Below, piece after piece: positions 1 to 5,201 of a stretch of 5,605 bases of DNA. The notes under the pieces were generated by a model. The model ran no database searches. It was not told the DNA's origin and was given only the letters and a program-made list of their open reading frames with translations. Origin of the DNA: an uncultured Methylococcaceae bacterium (GTDB lineage Bacteria; Pseudomonadota; Gammaproteobacteria; Methylococcales; Methylomonadaceae); the NCBI GenBank assembly GCA_903939355.1, contig CAJAHC010000185.1:1-5605 (forward strand), written 5' to 3'. The translations under genes were made by a program, and so were the position numbers. How positions within the stretch are numbered: the first letter of the stretch is position 1; each line of letters begins with the position of its first letter.

Positions 1-143
1 GCCTCATTCAAATCTGAATAGACTGACTCCCGATGAAGCCTATTATGGTTTGTTGTCACCATTAAAAAAAGCAGCTTAATACAATGACAGATATTCACTT
101 ATAAATTGATAATCTCTGTTTAAACAATTGGGGCCAGCTCTGA
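1..143 (+). mobile_element. Right (3') end of an IS3-type insertion sequence, cut by the window start
   Basis: This stretch holds the last codons of a transposase (2-79) and about 60 bases of non-coding terminal DNA. The end near 118-143 contains ACAATTGGGGCCAGCTC, which resembles, from memory, the right inverted repeats of some IS3-family elements. The exact boundary is uncertain because no copy of the left end is present and no target duplication can be tested; a CA terminus a few bases further on is possible. The next gene starts at about 152, so the element sits directly against its 5' end and has probably replaced or separated its native promoter. Confidence 0.6.
2..79 (+). CDS. IS3-type transposase, C-terminal fragment (25 residues in window)
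   Basis: Reading from base 2 gives a peptide that begins PHSNLNRLTPDEAYYG and ends SPLKKAA before TAA at 77-79. The pattern R/xPH-S-x-L-x-x-x-TPDE-x-Y is the familiar C-terminal tail of DDE integrases of the IS3/IS481 type (rve domain), just after the catalytic glutamate region. The enzyme would cut and join the ends of the element. The catalytic residues lie upstream of the window, so activity cannot be judged. The tail length and clean stop suggest an undamaged 3' end. Confidence 0.75.
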   Translation, partial: PHSNLNRLTPDEAYYGLLSPLKKAA

Positions 144-151
144 GAAACAGT

Positions 152-535
152 ATGAGATTAAAAATAAATTACATATTAACGGGATTTCTCTTTTTAATTA
201 TGACAGTCTTTGTGGCTCCAGTGCATGCAACAGCAGTGAGTTACACAATGACTGTCCAAAAGACTGGCACGGGTGAAGGTACAGTTAAGTCTTCGCCAGC
301 CGGAATCAACTGTGGCTCAGTTTGCTCTCGTTTATTTGTAAGTACTAAGACAGTGACTTTAGCTGCAAAGCCTGTGACAGGGTCTCAATTTTCCGGCTGG
401 ATTGGTTCATGTTCAGGATTAGGGGTATGTAAAGTTACAATGAGCCAGTCTCGAAGCGTTACAGCGACCTTTACTTCTACACCTAAATTAACAATACAAA
501 AGAGTGGCCAAGGGCTGGTTAAAAGTACAGCCTAA
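152..535 (+). CDS. Secreted protein with InlB/divergent-Listeria-type beta repeat, truncated in its second repeat
   Basis: The ATG at 152 is preferred over an in-frame TTG at 128. It places a signal peptide at the N-terminus (MRLKIN, then a hydrophobic stretch, then VHA-TA), and the TTG lies inside the IS end. The predicted product is 127 residues. After the signal peptide there is one complete repeat of about 75 residues of the bacterial repeat type related to PF18998: TMTVQKTGTGEGTVKSSPAG, then NCGSVC, a FSGW motif, a second cysteine pair in CSGLGVC, and SVTATF. The two cysteine pairs probably form disulfides outside the cytoplasm. A second repeat begins (LTIQKSGQG) but is lost after about 16 residues at TAA 533-535. 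Such repeats usually occur in tandem in large surface or exported proteins, so this is probably a truncated gene. The ribosome binding site is weak (GAGAAA at 142-147), and the IS end directly upstream makes expression doubtful. Confidence 0.6.
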   Translation: MRLKINYILTGFLFLIMTVFVAPVHATAVSYTMTVQKTGTGEGTVKSSPAGINCGSVCSRLFVSTKTVTLAAKPVTGSQFSGWIGSCSGLGVCKVTMSQSRSVTATFTSTPKLTIQKSGQGLVKSTA

Positions 536-881
536 TTGGCAATATCTTAATACAGCCACGGCACAAATTATTAGCAAAGGAAAGAAAATAGCTTGGTCTT
601 TTGATGGTCCTGGACTAATTCAGATGGAAAAATTACTAACCGATGAATTTGCTATATGGGCTTCCAGCAAAGGATATTGGTTAGATACTTCGAGTACTTA
701 CTATGATATTTAAAAAATGTCGACCATCCCTATAGGGATAGTAAGAAATAAAAAAGGAATTTTTCCAACTTCAGGAAGCATGACCATTTCAGGTCTCGTT
801 GCTGCTAGAATAAATTCATATCCTTACACTAGAAAGTTTTCATATAGCACTAAAGTAACTTTCAAAGAAAAAATAAGATAA
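492..881 (+). pseudogene. Shifted continuation of the preceding gene, one in-frame stop; unrecognised C-terminal region
   Basis: The frame open from 492 overlaps the end of the repeat gene (stop at 535) in another frame and runs to TAA at 879-881. It is interrupted by a single TAA at 711-713. Ignoring that stop, it encodes about 129 residues that look protein-like: AWSFDGPGLIQMEKLLTDEF, then ASSKGYWLDTSS before the stop, and IPIGIVRN...TSGSMTISGLVAARIN...YSTKVTFKEKIR after it. I do not recognise the family. The part after the stop could be translated from ATG 717 as a 54-residue peptide, but no good ribosome site precedes it. A GTG at 504 is a poor start because it lies inside the broken second repeat of the neighbour. 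The likeliest reading is the remains of a longer exported protein that suffered a junction or frameshift near 520-540 and a nonsense change at 711. The terminator at 920 closes the unit. Confidence 0.45.
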
Positions 882-919
882 AGTTTGCGATGTAAATCTT
901 TCTAATTGAATTTAGTGCT

Positions 920-943
920 AAGCCTCTTAACCGAGGCTTTTTT
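920..943 (+). terminator. Intrinsic terminator of repeat R1
   Basis: A 7-bp stem, AAGCCTC (920-926) with GAGGCTT (933-939), closes a TTAACC loop and is followed by six T residues (938-943). It ends the degraded unit at 152-881. The same hairpin design recurs at 4168 and 5178 with compensatory or wobble changes, which supports it as a real RNA structure. Confidence 0.85.
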
Positions 944-947
944 GTGT

Positions 948-975
948 CTGTCGTTATGTAAACAAGTTATATCAT
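948..975 (+). promoter_or_regulatory. Candidate sigma70-type promoter within R1, upstream of the 1069 gene
   Basis: A -35-like CTGTCG (948-953) and a -10-like TATCAT (970-975) are separated by 16 bases. The same arrangement occurs in R2. Transcripts would start near 983 and carry a leader of about 85 bases before ATG 1069. The match is moderate, so this is an inference from position and from repetition. Confidence 0.35.
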
Positions 976-1068
976 TATGAAAATTAATGGAGTAGCATAA
1001 TTTTGCCATATAGCAGTCATAACCATATTACTAATTATAATTTAACTCAAACTTATAAGAATAATTTT

Positions 1069-2286
1069 ATGAATATTAAACTAACTAATCGAACCGCTGG
1101 GTTTACCAAAATCATATTATTGACCAGTATTATTTCACTACCGTCTTTTACAGTGATGGCTTCAAGTGATTATGTACCTGATTATATAGCCCCTTTTTTA
1201 TATTCAGGAACCGCTCCAGGCAGTTCAACTAGCCAATTTGGCTTACAAGGCATTACGGGTGGAGATACTATAGGAACATTTTTAGTCACTGGAACCAGTG
1301 GTAATAATGGAGTTGTTTATAACGGCCCTATTAATAACGCTTTTACTTCAGCTGGGAGTGGCTCAGGTACGTGGTCTGTTATCAATGTCCCTGATGAGTA
1401 TCTTGCTTCATCAACAAGTATTTACGGGGTAGATAATCTGGATTCTGGTACTGTTAATTTAGTTGGATCATATGTTTTAGGGTCTACTAGAATAGGGTTT
1501 TATTATGCCGGCCCTCTTAGCGGTGCAGGTGAATTCAAGAGCTATCAAGCTCATGGTTTTGAAGGAAGATTAGCAACATTTACCTATATACATAGTATCA
1601 GTGGTGGTCTAGCCGTTGGTAATTATGACTACTTAGGTGATGGCAATCCATTGGGTAAAGCTTTTATATATGATCCTTCTGGTATAGGATCACAAATTGA
1701 TATTAGCTATCCAGATGCTAGTGGTTTAACTCATACAGCTTATGGAATTTGGTATAACGGGGGTTCTAGTTATACGATTGCCGGTGGAGCAGGAGTTGTC
1801 CCTCGTAATTTAAAAGGAGCTACAAACCCTAATAAAATAGCCCCTGATTACGATCAAGTTGCATATGGCGATCCAATTGGCTACGCTACTCTAATTGATT
1901 ATGATAGCGAGACTGGAGAGTTCACAAATTATCAAACCTATAGCTTTAAGCCTACTGGCTCTGAAGTTAAGCGATGGAAAAATAAAACACTTGTCACGCA
2001 TTTTGAAGGTATTTGGTCAGACGGTGCAGGAACCTACAAACTGCCTGCGACTGTAGTAGCGACCAAGGCTATTTCTTCAGGCGCAGAAGTGGCCACCATC
2101 AAACGTCAAAGAAATGGTAAATTTAGCAAACATGCAAAATGGACGCCGTTAATTGTGAACGGTTCGTCCCTAACGACTAATGACTCGATATTTGGTGATA
2201 CTAGCGTAGGTCTTGCAATATACCCAGCACTGAATGCTGTAGAAATGTTCGTTAGTGATTATGCAGTGACTCCAATACTAAAGTAA
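1069..2286 (+). CDS. Secreted protein with ~55-residue internal repeats (HAF-like, possible beta-propeller)
   Basis: The product is 405 residues from ATG 1069. An in-frame TTG at 1003 would add 22 residues before the signal peptide and is unlikely. The signal peptide spans about residues 1-32 (hydrophobic IILLTSIISLPSF, cleavage near VMA-SS). The mature protein is rich in Gly, Ser, Thr and Tyr. Repeats are visible by eye: a short G/S-I/V anchor at QGI 60-62, YGV 119-121, HSI 175-177, YGI 225-227 and EGI 313-315, with a weaker FGD at 375-377. Each anchor is followed by strand-like segments such as VGSY (132-135) and VGNY (183-186), and by a turn such as GVVYNGP (81-87), GFYYAGP (143-149) or KAFIYDP (197-203). 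An insertion at about 243-270 lengthens one unit. The pattern resembles extracellular HAF-type repeats and could form a beta-propeller; this is inferred. No catalytic motif, C-terminal anchor or cysteine was found. The function is unknown. A strong hairpin at 2297 follows the stop. Confidence 0.75.
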   Translation: MNIKLTNRTAGFTKIILLTSIISLPSFTVMASSDYVPDYIAPFLYSGTAPGSSTSQFGLQGITGGDTIGTFLVTGTSGNNGVVYNGPINNAFTSAGSGSGTWSVINVPDEYLASSTSIYGVDNLDSGTVNLVGSYVLGSTRIGFYYAGPLSGAGEFKSYQAHGFEGRLATFTYIHSISGGLAVGNYDYLGDGNPLGKAFIYDPSGIGSQIDISYPDASGLTHTAYGIWYNGGSSYTIAGGAGVVPRNLKGATNPNKIAPDYDQVAYGDPIGYATLIDYDSETGEFTNYQTYSFKPTGSEVKRWKNKTLVTHFEGIWSDGAGTYKLPATVVATKAISSGAEVATIKRQRNGKFSKHAKWTPLIVNGSSLTTNDSIFGDTSVGLAIYPALNAVEMFVSDYAVTPILK

Positions 2287-2296
2287 TAAGTTAAAT

Positions 2297-2330
2297 ACAG
2301 TGGATTAACTTGTTAATCCACTGTTATCTT
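2297..2330 (+). terminator. Strong hairpin after the propeller-like gene, probable terminator
   Basis: A perfect 12-bp stem, ACAGTGGATTAA (2297-2308) with TTAATCCACTGT (2313-2324), has a CTTG loop. It starts 11 bases after the stop codon. The downstream tract TATCTTTATT is only partly T-rich, so termination may be incomplete. It differs in sequence from the R1-R3 hairpins. Confidence 0.6.
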
Positions 2331-2534
2331 TATTCGGTTGCTGTAGTAAATGGAGGTAGTATTAAGCATATTTCCAGTCAAACACTTTATAAAAATGACT
2401 AAATGAAAAGCTCGAACTCCACTAACGTTAGTTAAATAGTAAATAAATCAACGTGTATTTATCTATGCGTGGTCTACTAAGAATGTAGCCTAGGCGAAAT
2501 GTAAAATTTACAAATAAAAGATCAAATATCACTT
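2325..2534. other. Intergenic gap with two short perfect dyads
   Basis: There is no convincing gene here. The gap contains the 12-bp palindrome ACTAACGTTAGT (2421-2432) and the dyad TGTAAA-A-TTTACA (2500-2512), the latter 22 bases before the ATG of the HEAT gene. An isolated GGAGG at 2352-2356 is not followed by a credible start codon. Because a terminator-like hairpin precedes the gap, the HEAT gene probably has its own promoter here, but no clear -35/-10 pair could be picked. Confidence 0.4.
2500..2512. promoter_or_regulatory. Short dyad upstream of the HEAT gene, possible operator
   Basis: TGTAAA and TTTACA flank one central base, giving 6-bp inverted arms 22 bases ahead of the start codon. 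The position suits a regulator site or a leader hairpin. In AT-rich DNA such dyads also arise by chance, so the call rests on position only. Confidence 0.2.
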
Positions 2535-3197
2535 ATGCCAAATAAAAATCTTATTTTTTTTATTGTAATGTTCGGTATATTTATCGCTATTTACTTTTCC
2601 GATCCACCCGAGTCTGTAAATACAATTTTAGTTGGCGAGCCAGAAAAAAGTAAAGTCGAACCAGAAAAACAGACGCTAGAAATAAAGCCCGCTGCATTTT
2701 CCGCAAAACAGGTAATAACCCAACAAAAAAGTCAGCCTTCAAAAACCCAGGTCAACGTATTATTACAAGAAGAGATACAGCTAGAACAAGAACAAACGAC
2801 TCTTGCTTTGGAGTTGATTAATAGTACCGATAATGAAGACCGGACTGAAGGTATTGAAATATTAAGCGCTTACCCTAAACCAGAATTTGAGATTATTCTA
2901 GCTCAATTATTAGCGAATGATGATGAGCCTGATATACGAAATGTCGCCGCTTTAGGTTTAGCGTCGTTTGACGTCTTGTCAGATGCATCTATATCTGATC
3001 TTATGACAGCGCTGAATGATAAATCAGAAGATGTCCGGCTGAATAGTTGGTCTACGCTCGATAATTACTTGATGGGTTTAGAGGAAGAATCACATAGCCG
3101 AAAAATGATACTTTCACAATTAACAGCTAAGTTAACTAATAAAGAAATACCCGAAGACATTAGTGAAACTATTAAAGAATCCCTTGAAAGTGAATAA
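2535..3197 (+). CDS. Membrane-anchored HEAT-repeat protein
   Basis: The product is 220 residues from ATG 2535. Residues 6-21 (LIFFIVMFGIFIAIYF) form one hydrophobic segment with a Lys just before it, so this is probably a signal anchor with the rest outside the cytoplasm. A charged, Lys/Glu/Gln-rich linker runs to about residue 75, followed by a short possible coiled coil (LLQEEIQLEQEQ, 76-87). Residues about 95-180 hold HEAT-type helical pairs with the typical D-x-x-x-D-I/V-R-x-x-A spacing: EPDIRNVAALGLASF (131-145) and KSEDVRLNSWSTLDNYL (163-179). HEAT repeats (PF13646-like) are protein-binding scaffolds; no enzyme motif is present. The ribosome site is weak, with an AAAAGA-like stretch at 2516-2521. 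The partner is unknown. The neighbours also encode exported proteins, so a periplasmic scaffold role is possible but not shown. Confidence 0.7.
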   Translation: MPNKNLIFFIVMFGIFIAIYFSDPPESVNTILVGEPEKSKVEPEKQTLEIKPAAFSAKQVITQQKSQPSKTQVNVLLQEEIQLEQEQTTLALELINSTDNEDRTEGIEILSAYPKPEFEIILAQLLANDDEPDIRNVAALGLASFDVLSDASISDLMTALNDKSEDVRLNSWSTLDNYLMGLEEESHSRKMILSQLTAKLTNKEIPEDISETIKESLESE

Positions 3198-3200
3198 TGC

Positions 3201-3216
3201 AAAACAATGTTTTTTT
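3201..3216 (+). terminator. Weak A/U hairpin with T-run after the HEAT gene
   Basis: AAAAC (3201-3205) can pair with GTTTT (3209-3213), and the T-run continues to 3216. The stem is short and has one G:C pair, so it would be a poor terminator. Some read-through into the gene at 3349 is possible. Confidence 0.2.
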
Positions 3217-3336
3217 AAAACTGGATAATCTATTTACTATTAACATAAAAATAAATAGCATACATAGGCTCTGTTGATGGCTATTTTAGATGAAGGTCGT
3301 TAAAATTGAATGCTTGGATATAAAAATCGACAGCTA

Positions 3337-3342
3337 TAGGAA
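3337..3342 (+). promoter_or_regulatory. Ribosome binding site fixing the start of the Cys-rich gene
   Basis: TAGGAA lies six bases before ATG 3349. It is the best-placed purine-rich site among the non-IS genes here and supports this start, which also gives a complete signal peptide. Confidence 0.6.
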
Positions 3343-3348
3343 TTTATT

Positions 3349-4083
3349 ATGAAATATAATATTAAAATTTGCAGAATACCACTAATCACATTACTTTGTT
3401 TAGTCACCAATATAGGCTATACGAAATCTAATGTATGTGATAAATTTGTTTATCTACCCAGCCAAGAGTATGCAATATGTGCAGGTGCCTCATCATGGAT
3501 ATTCAATGGCGTAACTTATGCAAAATGTACTATAAAAACTGGAAATAGTGCCAGTCTTCCATTGAAGTATTCAGCGACTAGCCCCCAACCCAGTCCTCCA
3601 ACATTACCGGGTGACGTCTCTGATGTAAACAATGAAGGAACCACCCAAAATTTATACATGGTGAGTACCTATAATCCACCAGCTGAATTAACCACGCCGA
3701 ATGGCAACCTTGCCTTATATACTTGCAATAAAAAAGGTTCTTATGCGCAATGTGATGGCGGAATTTGTTTTAAAACAGACGCCACTAAGACTTTTCCAGG
3801 AGTCGGCACAATAAATACAGGTGAAATTATCTGTTCATGCCCCATTACAACGACAAGCAAAAGTTATCAAGTTTTTGGGCCAGGTGGTGATCAGTGTCCG
3901 ACGACTAAAGCGGATTACGATGCTGTTTGTGCGTCAGGTATAAAGGCGAGTGATAATGGACAGGTTCTTAAGATTGGCTCTCCTACAGGAGATCCTAAGA
4001 TACTTGCGCAATGTCTTGAAGAAAAATACAATTCACCCCCAACAACAATTACTTTCAACACTTGCAAAAGGCCGAAGACTTAA
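3349..4083 (+). CDS. Secreted cysteine-rich protein of unknown function
   Basis: The product is 244 residues. A signal peptide is clear (KICRIPLITLLCLVTNIGYT, cleavage near residues 24-26). The mature part has 12 cysteines, at residues 30, 44, 60, 126, 135, 140, 162, 164, 183, 194, 222 and 239. An even number in an exported protein suggests up to six disulfides. Two cysteine clusters are separated by a Pro/Ser/Thr-rich linker (about 75-100): an N-terminal block YAICAGASSWIFNGVTYAKC (41-60) and a central block QCDGGICF (134-141) with ICSCPI (161-166). The general look, C-x4-C then a CSCP motif, recalls uncharacterised exported proteins of environmental gammaproteobacteria; this is from memory and no named family is claimed. 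There is no membrane anchor, lipobox or catalytic motif. The gene is 151 bases downstream of the HEAT gene and is followed by a 14-bp inverted repeat and the R2 terminator. Confidence 0.7.
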   Translation: MKYNIKICRIPLITLLCLVTNIGYTKSNVCDKFVYLPSQEYAICAGASSWIFNGVTYAKCTIKTGNSASLPLKYSATSPQPSPPTLPGDVSDVNNEGTTQNLYMVSTYNPPAELTTPNGNLALYTCNKKGSYAQCDGGICFKTDATKTFPGVGTINTGEIICSCPITTTSKSYQVFGPGGDQCPTTKADYDAVCASGIKASDNGQVLKIGSPTGDPKILAQCLEEKYNSPPTTITFNTCKRPKT

Positions 4084-4095
4084 AAAATATTCTCA

Positions 4096-4135
4096 ACTAC
4101 CAATTGAACTATAAGGATTTTGTTCAATTGGTAGT
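4096..4135. repeat. Perfect 14-bp inverted repeat with a 12-base loop
   Basis: ACTACCAATTGAAC (4096-4109) and GTTCAATTGGTAGT (4122-4135) are exact reverse complements. The hairpin starts 12 bases after the stop of the Cys-rich gene and is not followed by a T-tract, so on the + strand it is not a standard terminator. It stands 32 bases ahead of the canonical R2 terminator. It could protect the mRNA 3' end or bind a protein. It does not fit the integron attC consensus (RYYYAAC/GTTRRRY). Confidence 0.75.
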
Positions 4136-4167
4136 GGCTACTAATTAACCGATTCAAGAATATAATC

Positions 4168-4192
4168 AAGCCCCTTAACTGGGGCTTTTTTT
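4168..4192 (+). terminator. Intrinsic terminator of repeat R2
   Basis: The stem AAGCCCC (4168-4174) with GGGGCTT (4181-4187) closes a TTAACT loop and leads into seven T residues (4186-4192). Compared with R1, the sixth stem pair has changed from T:A to C:G on both sides, a compensatory change. Confidence 0.9.
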
Positions 4193-4196
4193 GTCT

Positions 4197-4224
4197 TTGT
4201 CGTTATGTAAATGATTTATATCAT
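4197..4224 (+). promoter_or_regulatory. Candidate promoter in R2 with an FNR/CRP-like dyad at the -10 region
   Basis: TTGTCG (4197-4202) and TATCAT (4219-4224) are 16 bases apart, matching R1. Overlapping the -10 element is ATGAT-TTAT-ATCAT (4211-4224), which contains TGAT-N4-ATCA, the core of the FNR/ANR consensus TTGAT-N4-ATCAA with its outermost bases changed. A regulator bound here would be expected to repress. R1 lacks the left half-site, so any such control would be specific to the collagen-like gene. Confidence 0.35.
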
Positions 4225-4297
4225 TACAATGACTAGTGGAGTATGGTGATCTTTAAAACTATATTAAATATATGGTTATTAACTAGATGATACATTG

Positions 4298-5152
4298 ATG
4301 AAATTAAAAAGGATGTTTGCGTTGTTGTTGCTGGCGATGGGCTTGATAGTCGCTAATGCTGCTGAGGCAACTGGAGCAGCAGGACCAACAGGGAAGAAGA
4401 GACCTACAGGCTATAAAGGATTAAAAGGAGATAAAGGAGCTACAGGAGCAACAGGACAGACAGGAGCAACAGGAAGGACAGGTACTGCTGGTCCAAAAGG
4501 TGGTGCTAAAGGTGATAAAGGAGACGCAGGGCTCCGAGGAGCAACTGGAGTTAGCGCACCAGTCCATGAAATTGGTGAGCAATACCAAGGCGGTATTGTG
4601 TTTTGGGTCGATGCGGATGGTCAGCATGGTTTAATCGCTGCCAAAGTTGATCAAGGTACTGCGACATGGAATAATTCAAATGATCCTATAGGACTTTATA
4701 CGCATTCAATTGTTGGGACCCCTGGACTTGGTGGAATAAATGGGGGGTTTATCAACACTACTTCCATTATCGTTCAACAAAATACATTCAACCTTATAAA
4801 TCACCCCGATCCTACTGTTGCTAGGATTGCGGTAAGCTCTGCAGCCCAACTGACAGCTGATTATACTGAATGCCCGCCAAATACAATATCTTCATGTTAC
4901 GACGATTGGTACTTACCGTCAGTCATAGAATTAGAATTTTTACTTAACCAAAAAGATGTCGTAGGTAATTTTGTTGGCAACTATTACTGGAGTTCTAATG
5001 AGTCGGAGTATTCGGACGGGATGGACGCTATCGCGCTTTGTTTCAACACTATTGGCTGTCCCAACGGTGACACTCAAATTGATCCTTTTGGATCTCATCT
5101 TCAAGCTTATAAGCATCAAGTATATTCAGTAAGAGCTATTCGGCCTTTTTAA
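4298..5152 (+). CDS. Collagen-like surface protein with C-terminal DUF1566/Lcl-type domain
   Basis: The product is 284 residues from ATG 4298; a TTG three bases earlier is in frame but less likely. Residues 1-22 are a signal peptide (MKLKRMFALLLLAMGLIV, cleavage near ANA-AEA). Residues 26-84 are about 19 Gly-X-Y triplets with many GAT, GPT and GDK units, typical of bacterial collagen-like proteins that form trimeric stalks. Two interruptions are visible: Arg35 (codon AGA) where Gly is expected, and a one-residue register slip at Gly68-Gly69. Residues 89-284 match the DUF1566/Lcl C-terminal family (PF07603): GEQYQGGIVFWVDADGQHGL, W124, DDWYLPSVIEL (202-212), YYWSSNE (229-235) and the terminal YSVRAIRPF. 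The same order of parts is known from the Legionella adhesin Lcl, which binds glycosaminoglycans and promotes biofilm; an adhesin role here is inferred. Four cysteines (192, 200, 248, 254) could pair. It lies between R2 and the R3 terminator as a single-gene unit. Confidence 0.85.
   Translation: MKLKRMFALLLLAMGLIVANAAEATGAAGPTGKKRPTGYKGLKGDKGATGATGQTGATGRTGTAGPKGGAKGDKGDAGLRGATGVSAPVHEIGEQYQGGIVFWVDADGQHGLIAAKVDQGTATWNNSNDPIGLYTHSIVGTPGLGGINGGFINTTSIIVQQNTFNLINHPDPTVARIAVSSAAQLTADYTECPPNTISSCYDDWYLPSVIELEFLLNQKDVVGNFVGNYYWSSNESEYSDGMDAIALCFNTIGCPNGDTQIDPFGSHLQAYKHQVYSVRAIRPF
4445..4480 (+). repeat. 18-bp tandem repeat within the collagen-coding stretch
   Basis: Two adjacent 18-base units, at 4445-4462 and 4463-4480, match at 16 of 18 positions and encode GATGQT and GATGRT. 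They are embedded in a purine-rich GGA/ACA-type coding strand. Such repeats let the stalk lengthen or shorten by slippage or recombination while staying in frame. Confidence 0.6.
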
Positions 5153-5177
5153 AGACTTAACACCTTGCTTCACAATC

Positions 5178-5201
5178 AAGCTCCTTAACTGGGGCTTTTT
5201 T
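5178..5201 (+). terminator. Intrinsic terminator of repeat R3
   Basis: AAGCTCC (5178-5184) pairs with GGGGCTT (5191-5197) through one T-G wobble around a TTAACT loop and ends in six T residues (5196-5201). It begins 25 bases after the stop of the collagen-like gene and closes that unit. Confidence 0.85.

Larger units (their letters stand above)
920..994 (+). repeat. Direct repeat R1: terminator, GTCGTTATGTAAA core and TGGAGTA end
   Basis: This is copy 1 of three related repeats (others at 4168-4243 and 5178-5235). It holds the terminator hairpin, then TCTGTCGTTATGTAAAC (core 950-962), TTATATCATTA, and ends at TGGAGTA (988-994), which R2 also has. Aligned by eye, R1 and R2 agree at roughly three quarters of positions across about 75 bases. 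Conservation past the T-tract goes beyond what termination needs. Confidence 0.75.
4168..4243 (+). repeat. Direct repeat R2
   Basis: This is copy 2 of the terminator-plus-core repeat. The 13-base core is at 4199-4211, followed by TTATATCATTA and the TGGAGTA end (4237-4243) shared with R1. It lies between the Cys-rich gene and the collagen-like gene, and its start is 3248 bases after the start of R1. Confidence 0.75.

Noticed and set aside
128..151. TTG at 128 as start of the repeat protein
   Set aside because: It lies in the IS terminal sequence and would put eight polar residues before the signal peptide; ATG 152 is better.
504..713. Separate 69-residue gene starting at GTG 504
   Set aside because: The start lies inside the broken second InlB-type repeat with no good ribosome site; it is better explained as part of a damaged longer frame that continues past the stop at 711.
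950..962. R1-R3 core as an integron attC site
   Set aside because: GTTATGT does not fit GTTRRRY, there is no paired RYYYAAC with imperfect inverted arms, and no integrase is visible.
1003..1068. TTG at 1003 as start of the propeller-like protein
   Set aside because: The added 22 residues are Asn/His/Tyr-rich and would precede a normal signal peptide starting at Met 1069.
2352..2360. GGAGGTAGT as a ribosome site for a small gene
   Set aside because: No ATG, GTG or TTG follows at usable spacing; an ATT start would give only about 14 codons.
4243..4290. 15-codon leader peptide from ATG 4243 in R2
   Set aside because: GGAG is too close to this ATG, the R1 counterpart has no equivalent frame, and no attenuator structure follows.
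4421..4627. 68-residue open frame on the minus strand, rich in Ser and Cys
   Set aside because: It is the complement of the purine-rich collagen-coding repeats; low-complexity SCSSC-type sequence with no start signal, opposite a strongly supported gene.
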